12,709 nt of DNA from Pseudothermotoga sp. (GCA_003510135.1 DOKY01000020.1:28194-40902); one strand, 5' to 3'. Positions 1 to 6,948 are shown, numbered from the stretch's first letter. Numbers and translations: made by a program. Notes: generated from the sequence alone by a model not told the origin.

Positions 1-131
1 TGAACGTTGTTCCTGGAGTCTGACATCAGGAGAAATCCCAAACTCATCGATGCTTTGTCGGCGAGTTTTCTCGCCTTCGAAAGTAACTCGAAACTGCTGC
101 GATCGACTCTGTTGTTCAGAACGAGTATCAT
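1..131 (-). CDS. etfA: Electron transfer flavoprotein subunit alpha, N-terminal fragment
   Basis: Only the first 43 codons are inside the window; the gene runs off the left edge. The ATG overlaps the etfB stop codon by four bases (ATGA at 128-131), so the two subunits are translationally coupled. The visible protein begins MILVLNNRVDRSSFELLSKA and continues with an alternating hydrophobic strand and a helix containing KARKLAD. This is the usual start of ETF alpha subunits (ILVLVE..., ELLGKARELAD). In the family, alpha binds FAD through its C-terminal domain and pairs with beta to shuttle electrons between dehydrogenases and the quinone or ferredoxin pool. The assignment rests on position after etfB plus this N-terminal pattern. 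The FAD-binding part cannot be seen. Confidence 0.8.
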   Translation of the reverse strand, partial: MILVLNNRVDRSSFELLSKARKLADKASMSLGFLLMSDSRNNV

Positions 132-928
132 CCGGCTTCACCTTCCAGCACGGTTTTGATCAGCTCGATGACACGTTCAATTCCTTCGGCGACGTCTCTG
201 TCAGCATACATTCTGCAGTTTCTTGCAATCTTCGTGTTGAAGACCTTCACAACGCGCGTGGGAGATCCTTTCAGTCCCACTTCTTCAGGTCTTATCCCCA
301 CGAGCTTGGTGTCGTAGATTTCTATCTTTGCGTCCATCGCCCTCTTTTTTCCAGCGAGCGTGGGCAACCTGGGCTCGGCAACACTCTTTAGCACACAGAG
401 GCAGGCTGGCAATGGTGCCTTCCAGATTTCGTGTGCGTCCTCGACTGATCTTCTGATCAGGACGAAGTCCGAGCCGAGCTCGATCAACTCCGACACGTAG
501 GTCACCACGGGCAGGTTCAACAGCGTTGCCAGTTCGATACCAACCTGACCTGTCTCACCATCTGTGGACTTTTCGCCACAAACGAGCAGGTCAAACTTTA
601 TGTTCAGCTTCTCTATCGTCTTTGCGAGCGCAAAGCTTGTGGCCCACGTGTCCGAACCCGCCAGAACCGAATCACTCAACAATATTGCTCGATCGGCGCC
701 CAGTGCTATCGCATCCCTCAAGACGTCTACCGTGTTCATCGGTCCCATGCTCAACACAGTCACAGTTCCACCGAACTTCTCTTTCAGAGAGATCACAAGC
801 TCCAGAGCGTGCGCATCCAGTGGATTCATAGTTATCTCGAGGCCTTCGCGCACCATAGTTCCAGTGACCGGATCTATCTTCACTTTCTCGGTGTCCGGAA
901 CCTGCTTTACAAGCACGAGAAAATCCAC
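128..928 (-). CDS. etfB: Electron transfer flavoprotein subunit beta
   Basis: A 266-aa protein of normal length for ETF beta (FixA/EtfB family), a cytoplasmic AMP/FAD-binding partner of EtfA. Visible family features are the opening VDFLVLVKQVPDT, the stretch ITMNPLDAHALE, the GADRAILL strand followed by GSDTWATSFALA, and the CGEKSTDGETGQVG loop. The reading frame stays open about 100 codons further upstream, but that part lies opposite nagZ and looks nothing like ETF. I chose the GTG at 926-928 because GAGGAGGT sits 7 bases before it and the family alignment begins there. It is divergent from nagZ and heads an operon with etfA. Whether this pair bifurcates electrons or simply serves an acyl-CoA dehydrogenase cannot be decided from this part. 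Kdd elsewhere in the window makes butyryl-CoA dehydrogenase a possible partner (inference). Confidence 0.93.
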   Translation of the reverse strand: MDFLVLVKQVPDTEKVKIDPVTGTMVREGLEITMNPLDAHALELVISLKEKFGGTVTVLSMGPMNTVDVLRDAIALGADRAILLSDSVLAGSDTWATSFALAKTIEKLNIKFDLLVCGEKSTDGETGQVGIELATLLNLPVVTYVSELIELGSDFVLIRRSVEDAHEIWKAPLPACLCVLKSVAEPRLPTLAGKKRAMDAKIEIYDTKLVGIRPEEVGLKGSPTRVVKVFNTKIARNCRMYADRDVAEGIERVIELIKTVLEGEAG

Positions 929-955
929 AAACCTTACCTCCTCTCTTGTCTTTAT

Positions 956-983
956 TTTATACCATTTAAGAGAACTATGTAAG
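956..983 (-). promoter_or_regulatory. Candidate etfBA promoter
   Basis: On the minus strand CTTACA (978-983) is followed after 16 bases by TATAAA (956-961), which overlaps the alternative hexamer TAAAAT. The -35 box matches the consensus only partly. The position is right for transcription of etfB, starting about 20 bases before its ribosome binding site, and the rest of the 99-base gap to nagZ offers nothing better. Assigned by eye. Confidence 0.4.
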
Positions 984-1003
984 CACAACAGGTTCAGTGG
1001 GTG

Positions 1004-1009
1004 TATAAT
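1004..1009 (+). promoter_or_regulatory. Candidate nagZ-murQ-gntR promoter (-10 box)
   Basis: A perfect TATAAT lies 18 bases before the nagZ ATG. I find no good -35 hexamer at 16-18 bases upstream (around 980-987), so it may be weak or depend on an activator. If used, transcription would start near 1016, giving a leader of only about a dozen bases that begins at or inside the ribosome binding site AGAGGTGG (1015-1022). No clear inverted repeat that could be a GntR operator is visible in the gap. Confidence 0.4.
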
Positions 1010-1027
1010 CAAAAAGAGGTGGTTCCG

Positions 1028-2530
1028 ATGGACCTTGACAGTCTGGTAGGTCAACTGTTCTTGATAGGGATCAAAGGGAAAGAAGTCGACGAAGAGACGT
1101 TGAGGGTTCTGAGATTCGTCAAACCGGGCTTTGTGATACTTTTCGCGCGGAACGTGGAAACACCAAAGCAAGTTTTGAGTCTGGTGAAGCAGGTCAGATC
1201 GGTTCTGAATGAAGATGTGGTCTTCGCGGTCGATCAAGAAGGAGGTATTGTAACGCGCTTCAGAGAAGGCTTCGCAGTTTCTCCCGGTGCGATGGCCATA
1301 GCTGCCACAGGCAATGCTGAGAACGCGTACCGCGCTGCAAAAGTGCTTGCACGCGAGATGAGGGCTGTGGGTGTGAGCTGGAACCTCGCGCCTGTGGTGG
1401 ACATCAACGACAATCCGAACAATCCAGGTATAGGTGTGCGAAGCTTTTCAGACAGGCCCGACGTGGTCGCACAATTCGCAACTCGCTTTTACGAAGGTTT
1501 GAAGGAAGAAAACGTGGCATCGTGCGCGAAACATTTTCCAGGAAAAGGCAGCGTATCTCTGGATGCGCACCTGGAAATGCCGACGCTCGATAAGAGCCTC
1601 GAAGATCTGGATGGTTGGGAATTCGTACCGTTCAAAACGTTGATTGAAAAAGGCATAGACAGCATCATGCCGTCGCACGTGTATCTTCCCAAGATTCAAT
1701 CCACCAAAGAGCCGGCCACGGTTTCGCACGAGATCGTGACGAAGATCTTGAGGGAGAGATTGAAATACGATGGGATCGCCGTAGCGGACGATCTGTTGAT
1801 GGGCGGAATCGTGAAGAACATGACGGTGGAAGAAGCCGTCGTGAAGTCCTTCGCGGCTGGAATGGATGTTATGACGGTCTGTCACGAACCTGACGCCCAG
1901 ATCTCTTCGAAGAGAACTCTTTTGAAAAGGATCGAGCAGGATGCGCTCCTGCAGAAAAGACTGGAAGAATCCATTCGAAGAATCCAGCGCTTCAAACAGA
2001 AGTTTGCGATAAAAGATCTACCGGACGAGATACATTTTGATCCAGAAAATCAGAGAATCATGCAAGAAATCGCGGAAAATTCCATAACGCTCGTGAGTGA
2101 CAGAGACGGTATGCTGCCGCTCAGATTGGACGAAAACGATTCGGTATTTGCAGTGAAGTTGAGCAGACTCGTGCAGGTTCAAGAATCAGACGTTGGAGTT
2201 CCGTGGGTGGCAGAACAGATCGCTACCAGGTTCAATTGCAAACTCTCCGTACTGGACGAGAACACGAAAATAGAAGAAGGCTACAGGTGCGTCGTTTTCA
2301 CCGAGAACGCGCATCTTTCGAACTGGCAAAAACAGTTGCTCTTTCAGGTGCGCAAGAAATTCAAGAAAGTGCTGCTGGTCGCCCTTCGCAACCCGTACGA
2401 CTGCAATTTGATAGAATCTTCGAGCATCTGCACCTACGGTTACGAAATGGTCTCACAGAAGGCCCTTTTGAAAGTCTTGCTCGGTGAACTGAAGCCTGTG
2501 GGTAAACTGCCAGTGGAGGTGTTCAAATGA
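1028..2530 (+). CDS. nagZ: Beta-N-acetylhexosaminidase, GH3 family (NagZ/CbsA type)
   Basis: A 500-aa glycoside hydrolase family 3 enzyme that removes terminal N-acetylglucosamine, most likely from muropeptides. The catalytic TIM barrel spans roughly residues 1-340: AVDQEGGIVTRF (67-78), NLAPVVDIN (119-127), KHFPGKG (168-174), the Asp-x-His acid/base pair D179/H181, and the nucleophile D254 in VADDLLMGG. The remaining ~160 residues form a second domain as in two-domain Gram-positive NagZ and Thermotoga CbsA; E. coli NagZ is only ~340 aa. The loop usually written PGHG is PGKG here. No signal peptide is visible, so it should act in the cytoplasm. The ATG at 1028 follows AGAGGTGG and fits the family start; a GTG nine codons upstream would put the -10 box inside the gene. 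Its stop overlaps the murQ ATG. Confidence 0.92.
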   Translation: MDLDSLVGQLFLIGIKGKEVDEETLRVLRFVKPGFVILFARNVETPKQVLSLVKQVRSVLNEDVVFAVDQEGGIVTRFREGFAVSPGAMAIAATGNAENAYRAAKVLAREMRAVGVSWNLAPVVDINDNPNNPGIGVRSFSDRPDVVAQFATRFYEGLKEENVASCAKHFPGKGSVSLDAHLEMPTLDKSLEDLDGWEFVPFKTLIEKGIDSIMPSHVYLPKIQSTKEPATVSHEIVTKILRERLKYDGIAVADDLLMGGIVKNMTVEEAVVKSFAAGMDVMTVCHEPDAQISSKRTLLKRIEQDALLQKRLEESIRRIQRFKQKFAIKDLPDEIHFDPENQRIMQEIAENSITLVSDRDGMLPLRLDENDSVFAVKLSRLVQVQESDVGVPWVAEQIATRFNCKLSVLDENTKIEEGYRCVVFTENAHLSNWQKQLLFQVRKKFKKVLLVALRNPYDCNLIESSSICTYGYEMVSQKALLKVLLGELKPVGKLPVEVFK

Positions 2531-3426
2531 ACGAGAACAGACCGATCACCGAGATGAGGAATCCAAAATCTCAGGGCATCGACAGAAAGAGTATCGGTGA
2601 GATCCTGAGGATAATAAACGAAGAAGACGCGCTGGTAGCGCTGGCCGTTCGTGAAGCTCTGCCACAGATAGAGAAACTCTGCCAGATCTGTCTCGAAACT
2701 CTGAAATCTGACGGCAGGGTCTTCTACGTGGGTGCTGGAACCAGCGGACGCATGGCATTCATAGATGCGGTCGAGCTCGTGCCGACCTATGGACTTCCCG
2801 AAGGCGTGTTCGTTCCGATCATCGCGGGTGGGCTCGAAGCGCTGCACAGGTCTATTGAGGGTGTGGAGGACCTTGCGGAGCAAGCAAGTAAAGATCTCTC
2901 AAGCCACAACTTGTGCTCGAAGGATCTCGTCATAGGCATAGCCGCGAGTGGAAGTACTCCGTACGTGGGCGGGGCTCTGACTTACGCGAAACAAGTTGGA
3001 TGCAAAACGGCTCTGATCTGCAACGTGAACAAACCTTCCTTGGCACACCTGGCGGACGTTGTGGTGTCTGTCGTCACAGGACCTGAAGTGATTGCCGGCA
3101 GCACACGCATGAAGGCCGGCACGGCACAAAAGATGGTCCTGAACATGCTCAGCACGACGGTGATGATCAAACTCGGGAAAGTCTACGACAATTTGATGGT
3201 GGACGTGCTCGTGCTCAACGACAAACTGAAGTCGAGAGCCGTCAATATTGTGACGGAACTTACCAACGTGGACGAAGAAACTGCTAAAATTGTTCTCGAG
3301 AAGGCCAATTACAACGTCAAGCTCGCAGTGCTTCATGTTATTACAAAAAGGAGTCTTGAAGAATGTCAGAAGGTTCTCAACATGGAACCAAATCTTAGAA
3401 ACGCGATCGCCATGCTGGGGGGATAA
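2527..3426 (+). CDS. murQ: N-acetylmuramic acid 6-phosphate etherase
   Basis: A 299-aa lyase that cleaves the D-lactyl ether of N-acetylmuramic acid 6-phosphate to give N-acetylglucosamine 6-phosphate and lactate, in peptidoglycan recycling. It has the SIS-domain sugar phosphate site VGAGTSGRMAFIDAVE (68-83), a second motif GIAASGSTPYVGGAL (137-151), and the family signature TGPEVIAGSTRMKAGTAQK. The two glutamates known as catalytic in E. coli MurQ fall at the same numbers, E83 and E114. Length is standard and nothing is missing. ATG overlaps the nagZ stop (ATGA, 2527-2530) with GGAGGTG ahead of it, so it is translationally coupled to nagZ. No MurNAc kinase or transporter gene is present nearby to supply the substrate. 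Confidence 0.97.
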   Translation: MNENRPITEMRNPKSQGIDRKSIGEILRIINEEDALVALAVREALPQIEKLCQICLETLKSDGRVFYVGAGTSGRMAFIDAVELVPTYGLPEGVFVPIIAGGLEALHRSIEGVEDLAEQASKDLSSHNLCSKDLVIGIAASGSTPYVGGALTYAKQVGCKTALICNVNKPSLAHLADVVVSVVTGPEVIAGSTRMKAGTAQKMVLNMLSTTVMIKLGKVYDNLMVDVLVLNDKLKSRAVNIVTELTNVDEETAKIVLEKANYNVKLAVLHVITKRSLEECQKVLNMEPNLRNAIAMLGG

Positions 3427-3428
3427 AA

Positions 3429-4175
3429 GTGGAAGAGTATCCTGTTCCTCTGTACTACAAGGTGTACAAGGAATTGAAACGCAGGATCTCTGAGGGCGAG
3501 TACAGACCCGGAGATCGGATACCACCGGAAATCGAACTGGTCAAGTCCTTCAATGTCAGCAGATTGACGATCCGGCGCGCACTCGATGAACTGAAATCCG
3601 AAGGACTGATCACGCGCCACAAGGGAAAGGGCACGTTCATAGTGGGTAAGAAAGAGGAAGAGTCCATGAACGTGCTCAAAGGTTTTACCGATAAGGCAAA
3701 GGAGGAAGGCTTGAGCGTCAGATCACTGGTTTTGGAGAACAAGCTCGTCGAGATACCACCTGATTTGTGTGAAGTATTCCACCTGGAGAGCGGGGCCATG
3801 GTGCTACTTTTGAGGCGTGTGCGTTTCCTGAACGATGAACCCGTGGCGATAGAGTGCGCCTATCTCAACCCGGCGGTGGATATCAGGATTCTCAACATCT
3901 TGAAGAAGGATATGTCAAAAGAATCGCTGTACGAGTTCTTGAGAAACGAGCTGAAGATACCCCTTCTCAGAGCCCTGGAAGAGCTTGAACTGACGCACGT
4001 GTCTTCATCGGACGCGAAGCACCTTGGCATACAGACCGGTACGTGCGCGCTGTTGAGAAAGCGCTACACTTATACAACGAACGGAAGGTGCGTCGAGTTC
4101 GTTCGATCCATCTATCGTGGCGACAAGTACAGGTTCAAGATGGAGCTCAGATCAGAGGGTACGTTTGAAAGATGA
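3429..4175 (+). CDS. GntR/HutC-family transcriptional regulator with UTRA domain
   Basis: A 248-aa cytoplasmic repressor-type protein. Residues ~8-72 form the GntR winged helix-turn-helix: LKRRISEGEYRPGDRIP, the recognition helix in VSRLTIRRALDEL (43-55), and the wing GLITRHKGKGTF. Residues ~90-240 match a UTRA effector domain, including LLLRRVRFLNDEPVAIE, LYEFL and the ending KYRFKMELR. In this family UTRA senses small sugars or acids; NagR/YvoA bind amino-sugar phosphates. As third gene of nagZ-murQ-gntR, a GlcNAc-6P or MurNAc-6P ligand is likely, by inference. The GTG start sits two bases after the murQ stop, with GGGGGGA as binding site. The last 24 bases overlap the 3' end of the opposing DUF5317 gene. 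I cannot say which GntR subgroup orthologue it is, so I give no symbol. Confidence 0.92.
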   Translation: MEEYPVPLYYKVYKELKRRISEGEYRPGDRIPPEIELVKSFNVSRLTIRRALDELKSEGLITRHKGKGTFIVGKKEEESMNVLKGFTDKAKEEGLSVRSLVLENKLVEIPPDLCEVFHLESGAMVLLLRRVRFLNDEPVAIECAYLNPAVDIRILNILKKDMSKESLYEFLRNELKIPLLRALEELELTHVSSSDAKHLGIQTGTCALLRKRYTYTTNGRCVEFVRSIYRGDKYRFKMELRSEGTFER

Positions 4176-4655
4176 ACGATCGGGCTTGCTCAGCATGAAG
4201 ATCAGAAGGCCGACGTATACGAGCACGTCCCCTGCGCTTATCAAGAACTTTCTACCCCACGGCGTGTACGCAGGTATGATGTCACCAATCAAAAGAACCG
4301 GGCTGAATTCTTCCAGCAGCGCGTGCTTGATGCTGGGCGCCAGTCCCATACTTTTTGCCAGTGGACCATAGACGGGCATCCGACCGCCACCGAGCAGGAT
4401 GGCGAGGAAGTTCAAACCCGATCCGAGGATGATGAGCTTGAAGCCTTCAACGCGATGGTTGATCGAAAGCAGGAGAAACAACAGCAAATAGGAGAGAACC
4501 ATCATCAAGATCCTGTTCTCAATGGGCAAAAATTGCAGCACGAAAGGTAGAGGAAAGAGATAGACCAGTCTGATGTTCGTTTCGTGAAGGTGATAGATTC
4601 TTCTTCTGAAAACGATCGAGAGCAGCAGCGAAACAACGAATACGTCGAGTATCAT
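4152..4655 (-). CDS. DUF5317 family membrane protein
   Basis: A 167-aa very hydrophobic protein with about five membrane segments (roughly 1-16, 28-45, 48-66, 72-90 and 136-156). No function is known to me. The pattern matches DUF5317: GSGLNFLAILLGGGRMPV in the fourth segment, then LLIGDIIPAYTPWG and SAGDVLVYVGLLIF. The conserved N, GGRMP and GD residues sit at membrane edges and could form a binding site. The ATG overlaps the panC stop by four bases, so it is translated with panC. A role linked to pantothenate or its precursors is possible but only guilt by association. Its last 24 bases overlap gntR tail to tail and I see no terminator between them. The protein ends in a short basic tail (KPDRSSFKRTL). 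Confidence 0.8.
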   Translation of the reverse strand: MILDVFVVSLLLSIVFRRRIYHLHETNIRLVYLFPLPFVLQFLPIENRILMMVLSYLLLFLLLSINHRVEGFKLIILGSGLNFLAILLGGGRMPVYGPLAKSMGLAPSIKHALLEEFSPVLLIGDIIPAYTPWGRKFLISAGDVLVYVGLLIFMLSKPDRSSFKRTL

Positions 4656-5494
4656 GCGAGTATCGTGTTGTCTATCAGTCGGGCCTTTCCAACCCAGGCC
4701 GCCACGGCGACCAGAACCTTGCCTTCCAGACGTTCGACGGGTTGCAAAGTTTCTTCATCCACGATCTCAACGTAGTCAACTTTCACAAGGTCGAACTTTG
4801 CGAAATGCTGGAGCATCTTCTCCTTGATCCTTGCAGCATCTCTTTCTCCAGATCGATAGAGCTGTTCTGCAATCTTCAGTGACTGATACAAAGCCAGGGC
4901 CTGTTTTCTCTCTTCGCCGACGAGATACACGTTGCGCGAACTCATTGCAAGCCCATCCGGTTCCCTCACGATCGGGCACTCGATCAGTTCAACATCCATG
5001 TTCAGGTCTCTGACCATTCTGCGTATGATTCTGAACTGCTGGGCATCCTTTTGCCCGAAATAAGCACGATGGGGCTTGACTATGTTGAACAGCTTCGTGA
5101 CGATCGTGCACACACCTCTGAAGTGTGTCGGTCGAGACCTGCCGCAGAGATGTTTCGACAGGATCTCTTCAACCACGTAGGTTGAGTAATTCGCCGGGTA
5201 CATCTCTTCCACACTCGGTGCAAAAACATAATCGACGCTTTCCATCTCCAGCATCGACAGATCTCTTTTCAAGTCCCTCGGATAACTCCCATAATCTTCG
5301 TTCGGACCGAACTGTGCTGGATTGACGAATATGCTCACGACGACGACGTCGTTCTCCTTTCGACAGCGTCTCACCAGCGACAGATGCCCTTCGTGAAGAT
5401 AACCCATTGTCGGCACGAAGCCGATCAGTTTCTCTGCCTCGCGTTCGGATTCGGCTACCTGTTTCATGGTCGAGACCGACTCGATAAGCTTCAT
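4652..5494 (-). CDS. panC: Pantothenate synthetase (pantoate-beta-alanine ligase)
   Basis: A 280-aa enzyme joining pantoate and beta-alanine with ATP, the last step of vitamin B5 synthesis before coenzyme A. It is a HIGH-type nucleotidylyl transferase: FVPTMGYLHEGHLSLV carries the HEGH motif (H34, H37). Other family signatures are FVNPAQFGPNEDYGSYPRDL, YFGQKDAQQ (GQKD 147-150) and GLAMSSRN (SSRN 185-188). Length is normal. The frame is open further upstream into the tRNA gene (giving a poly-Pro N-terminus), which is an artefact. The ATG at 5492-5494 has AGGTGATC just ahead and fits the family start. It lies only 15 bases after the encoded CCA of tRNA-Ser and is coupled to the DUF5317 gene. 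No panB or panD is in the window; coaE, the final CoA step, lies in another operon. Confidence 0.97.
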   Translation of the reverse strand: MKLIESVSTMKQVAESEREAEKLIGFVPTMGYLHEGHLSLVRRCRKENDVVVVSIFVNPAQFGPNEDYGSYPRDLKRDLSMLEMESVDYVFAPSVEEMYPANYSTYVVEEILSKHLCGRSRPTHFRGVCTIVTKLFNIVKPHRAYFGQKDAQQFRIIRRMVRDLNMDVELIECPIVREPDGLAMSSRNVYLVGEERKQALALYQSLKIAEQLYRSGERDAARIKEKMLQHFAKFDLVKVDYVEIVDEETLQPVERLEGKVLVAVAAWVGKARLIDNTILA

Positions 5495-5509
5495 TTGATC
5501 ACCTTCTCC
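5495..5509 (-). promoter_or_regulatory. Ribosome binding site of panC squeezed against tRNA-Ser
   Basis: The whole space between the tRNA CCA end and the panC ATG is GGAGAAGGTGATCAA. It contains AGGTGATC, which fits the 3' end of 16S rRNA, and it decides the panC start at 5494. There is no room for a promoter, so panC must be read through the tRNA. Confidence 0.7.
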
Positions 5510-5598
5510 TGGCGGAGGCGGTGGGACTCGAACCCACAAGGGCCTCGCGGCCCACCGGTTTTCGAGACCGGCTCCTTAGCCAGTTCGGACACGCCTCC
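5510..5598 (-). tRNA. tRNA-Ser (anticodon CGA, reads UCG)
   Basis: An 89-base class II tRNA with encoded CCA. The acceptor arm GGAGGCG pairs with CGCCTCC, with discriminator G and then CCA. The D arm is TCC/GGA around GAACTGGCTAA. The anticodon stem CCGGT/ACCGG carries loop CTCGAAA, with anticodon CGA at 5562-5564 on the plus strand. The long variable arm GGGCC-GCGA-GGCCC is typical of serine tRNA. The T arm is GTGGG-TTCGAGT-CCCAC. All stems pair fully. It lies between the alcohol dehydrogenase stop (27-base gap) and panC (15-base gap), all on the same strand. Confidence 0.97.
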
Positions 5599-5606
5599 AC
5601 ACTCTG

Positions 5607-5635
5607 ATTTTATCATTTTAATTTCTCACTGAGAA
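5607..5635 (-). promoter_or_regulatory. Candidate tRNA-Ser/panC promoter
   Basis: On the minus strand TTCTCA (5630-5635) is followed after exactly 17 bases by TAAAAT (5607-5612). Transcription would then start near 5600, at the tRNA 5' end. The -35 box lies in the last codons of the alcohol dehydrogenase gene and within a small inverted repeat (TTCTC-AGT-GAGAA). Spacing is ideal, but both hexamers are imperfect. Confidence 0.45.
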
Positions 5636-6789
5636 GCTATGAGCAGAATCTGCTTCACATCCTCTTTACCGAGTCTCTTCAGAACACCGAAGGACGGACC
5701 CTGTTTCATGACGTTCTCCACAATCCTGTCGATATCGTCCGCCGGTATACCGACGTCTCTCAAAGAAACGGGTGCTCCGACCTTCTTGAGCCAGGCCTTG
5801 AAAGCGTCTATACCTTTCAGGATCGCTTCTTCTCCCACGGCGTCGATCGAGAACACGTGCTTCGCAAACCTTTCGAACTGCTGTGGTTTTTGCCCGTAGA
5901 CGTACCTTATCCACGCCGGGAAAACGATCGCGAGTCCCGCACCGTGCGCAATGTCATAGAGCGCGCTGAGGGAATGTTCTATCCTGTGACAGGACCAATC
6001 TCCGCCTTTCCTGCCCGCGGCGGTCAGACCGTTCAGGGCGATCGTCGCACACCAGGCAAGGTTTGCCCTCGCTTCGTAGTCTGCCGGATTGTCTATCAAA
6101 GTCTCTGTGGAATTCATTATGGATCTGATGATGGATTCACTGATCTGATTCTGTATGTCAGAGTCGGAACCATCGAAATAGTATTCGAGCGTGTGCGCTA
6201 TCGCATCGACCGCGCTGTAGACGGTTTGTTGCTTCAGCAGAGAAGATTGTACGTGAGGATCGATTATGGAAACTTTCGGATACAGACACTTGGCACTGAT
6301 CGCCCACTTTTCTTGCGTCTCCTCGTTGGTGATCACCGCGTTGCCATTCATCTCGGTCCCGGTAGCGGATATCGTCAGAACTGCGAAGACCGGCAAAGCC
6401 TTTTCGATCCTGTACTTTCCGGCGAACGCGTCCCATATGTCTCCTTCGTAAAGAACCCCGGCCGCGATCGCCTTGGCTGAATCAATAACGCTTCCACCAC
6501 CGACACCCAGAACAGCCTCCACGTTCTCTCTTCTGCAAACTTCTATGGCCTCGTGGACCTTCGAGAGCACTGGATTGGGTTTGACACCAGAAACCTCAAC
6601 CCACTCGATGCCGTTTCTTTTCAAAGAGTCCACAACCTGATCGTAAACACCATTCCTCTTTATGGAGCCACCACCGTAGAGCATCAAAACCTTTTTGATC
6701 CCGAAAGATTTGATCTCCTCGCCTATCTTTGAAATAGTTCCTTTACCGAATATCAACTTGGTAGGATTGTGAAAAACGAAGTTTTCCAC
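5626..6789 (-). CDS. Iron-containing alcohol dehydrogenase (butanol dehydrogenase type)
   Basis: A 387-aa cytoplasmic group III metal-dependent alcohol dehydrogenase that interconverts alcohols and aldehydes with NAD(P)H. The N-terminal Rossmann-like domain has YGGGSIKRNGVYD (38-50) and the nucleotide loop GVGGGSVIDSAKA (95-107). The metal ligands of the C-terminal helical domain can be placed as D195 and H199 (VDAIAHTLEYYF), H268 (CHRIEHSLSALYD) and H282 (DIAHGAGLAIV). From memory it closely resembles T. maritima TM0820, annotated as NADH-dependent butanol dehydrogenase; substrate and cofactor cannot be fixed from sequence alone. ATG at 6787-6789 follows GAGGTGAT at good spacing. It appears to stand alone at the head of its unit, ending 27 bases before tRNA-Ser with no terminator between, so some read-through into tRNA-panC is likely. 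Confidence 0.95.
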   Translation of the reverse strand: MENFVFHNPTKLIFGKGTISKIGEEIKSFGIKKVLMLYGGGSIKRNGVYDQVVDSLKRNGIEWVEVSGVKPNPVLSKVHEAIEVCRRENVEAVLGVGGGSVIDSAKAIAAGVLYEGDIWDAFAGKYRIEKALPVFAVLTISATGTEMNGNAVITNEETQEKWAISAKCLYPKVSIIDPHVQSSLLKQQTVYSAVDAIAHTLEYYFDGSDSDIQNQISESIIRSIMNSTETLIDNPADYEARANLAWCATIALNGLTAAGRKGGDWSCHRIEHSLSALYDIAHGAGLAIVFPAWIRYVYGQKPQQFERFAKHVFSIDAVGEEAILKGIDAFKAWLKKVGAPVSLRDVGIPADDIDRIVENVMKQGPSFGVLKRLGKEDVKQILLIASQ

Positions 6790-6808
6790 TTTACATCACC
6801 TCGAAGAA

Positions 6809-6814
6809 ATTATA
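6809..6814 (-). promoter_or_regulatory. Candidate promoter (-10 box) of the iron alcohol dehydrogenase
   Basis: TATAAT on the minus strand, inside the self-complementary ATTATAAT, ends 19 bases before the ATG at 6789. No convincing -35 hexamer is seen upstream (CGTCTG at 17 bases). The leader would be about 13 bases and begin at the binding site GAGGTGAT. The remaining gap to 6915 shows no other structure. Confidence 0.4.
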
Positions 6815-6915
6815 ATACAGCATCACGAGCCCAGACGACTGTGAGGACTAAGGTTTTGATTCTGTGTGATGGGGTCTGCACAGGGACACTCAGATGAAGA
6901 TACTACTCAACGAAG

Positions 6916-6948
6916 AAAAAACGCAAAGCCCCTGAAAAATCAGGGGCT
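6916..6948 (-). terminator. Intrinsic terminator after the kdd-linked gene run
   Basis: On the minus strand AGCCCCTGA (6940-6948) pairs perfectly with TCAGGGGCT (6927-6935) around a 4-base loop, followed by TTTGCGTTTTTT. The stem begins in the stop codon of the 165-aa gene, so it closes the apt-to-165-aa gene run. The U-tract is interrupted by GCG. Confidence 0.85.

Noticed and set aside
929..1237. Upstream extension of the etfB reading frame by 103 codons
   Set aside because: It runs antisense into nagZ, resembles no ETF, and a good GTG with GAGGAGGT exists at 928.
1234..1422. Small minus-strand frames inside nagZ, murQ and other genes
   Set aside because: All are shadows of the coding strand with no binding sites or recognisable domains.
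5495..5539. N-terminal extension of PanC with a run of prolines
   Set aside because: It is the translated 3' end of the tRNA-Ser gene; the true ATG at 5494 has its own binding site.
6894..6935. Tiny plus-strand frame encoding MKILLNEEKTQSP before the terminator hairpin
   Set aside because: Thirteen codons, no ribosome binding site, and its end is the terminator stem of the opposite strand. It could be a gene remnant, but nothing supports that.
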